Shown here: positions 5,765 through 5,875 of the stretch, piece by piece
Position numbering within the stretch: position 1 is the stretch's first letter
Layout of the letters: every line of letters begins with the position of its first letter
Assembly (NCBI GenBank): GCA_045603485.1
Contig: JAZUMF010000048.1
Location: 1-5,875, forward strand
Length of the DNA: 5,875 nucleotides
Source of the DNA: RGIG5952 sp045603485
GTDB lineage: Bacteria; Verrucomicrobiota; Kiritimatiellia; RFP12; JAAYLN01
Direction: 5' to 3'
Notes under the pieces: generated by a model
Told to the model about the DNA's origin: nothing
What the model saw: only the letters and a program-made list of their open reading frames with translations
The model's database searches: none
Program-made: the position numbers and the translations under genes

Positions 5765-5875
5765 TTAGCCTTGGAATGAAACTGGGGATTTTTGGAGGTC
5801 TCTTGCTGAATAGAGTTTTATGCCATCCCAGTTTTTACATAGGCCGATGCCTCTTGCGCCTGTTTTTCTACCAAG
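5765..5875 (-). CDS. Possible 3' end of a leftward gene entering from the right edge
   Basis: A minus-strand frame is open from the window edge for 36 codons and ends in TAA at 5767-5765; its last residues are LQKSPVSFQG. Codon choice is not unlike the operon genes, but the length is too short to judge. A second minus frame is open for 18 codons, ending in AYVKTGMA. A plus-strand frame is also open from ATG 5776 to the edge. No family is recognised, so the coding status and the correct frame are both uncertain. Confidence 0.2.
   Translation of the reverse strand, partial: LGRKTGARGIGLCKNWDGIKLYSARDLQKSPVSFQG

Noticed and set aside
5776..5875. Plus-strand frame MKLGIFGGLLL open to the window edge
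   Set aside because: It has no clear ribosome binding site and overlaps the possible leftward gene end. It is too short to tell from chance and is mentioned only as an alternative.

Overview
The window looks like chromosomal DNA from a Gram-negative bacterium, most plausibly of the Planctomycetes-Verrucomicrobia-Lentisphaerae group. That placement is an inference. It rests on an outer-membrane beta-barrel protein resembling the DUF6268-type family, and on a cytoplasmic glycoside-hydrolase-like protein of a type I associate with Lentisphaerae. No rRNA or other decisive marker is present.

Layout: all four complete genes lie on the minus strand and read right to left as one probable operon, starting near 5390 and ending at 357. 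The order of transcription is: (1) a secreted or outer-membrane beta-barrel protein with a proline/glutamine-rich linker (5358-4177); (2) folD, the bifunctional methylene-tetrahydrofolate dehydrogenase/cyclohydrolase (4177-3290); (3) a SpoU/TrmH-type RNA 2'-O-methyltransferase (3293-2430); (4) a glycoside-hydrolase-like protein with no exact family assignment (2390-357). The first three genes overlap by 1 nt (TAATG) and 4 nt (GTGA). The fourth follows after 39 nt with its own ribosome binding site. A sigma70-like promoter sits 28 nt upstream of the first start. The gene products do not form one obvious pathway: envelope, one-carbon metabolism, RNA modification and carbohydrate handling.

The two flanks are gene-poor and AT-rich, and they hold the more unusual sequence. 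The left flank (1-356) opens with a 25-bp tandem array cut by the window edge. The array ends in a strong hairpin and is followed by a second hairpin, a 13-bp inverted repeat and a GGGGACAGTCC box. The right flank (5370-5764) carries a second copy of the same hairpin element and a third copy of the inverted-repeat arm, in the same order and orientation. It also has a near-consensus promoter pointing away from the operon. These shared motifs suggest that dispersed REP-like or MITE-like repeats flank the operon. At the far right edge a short open frame may be the 3' tail of a further leftward gene, but this is weak.

I found no convincing defence system, CRISPR array, tRNA, rRNA or complete transposase.
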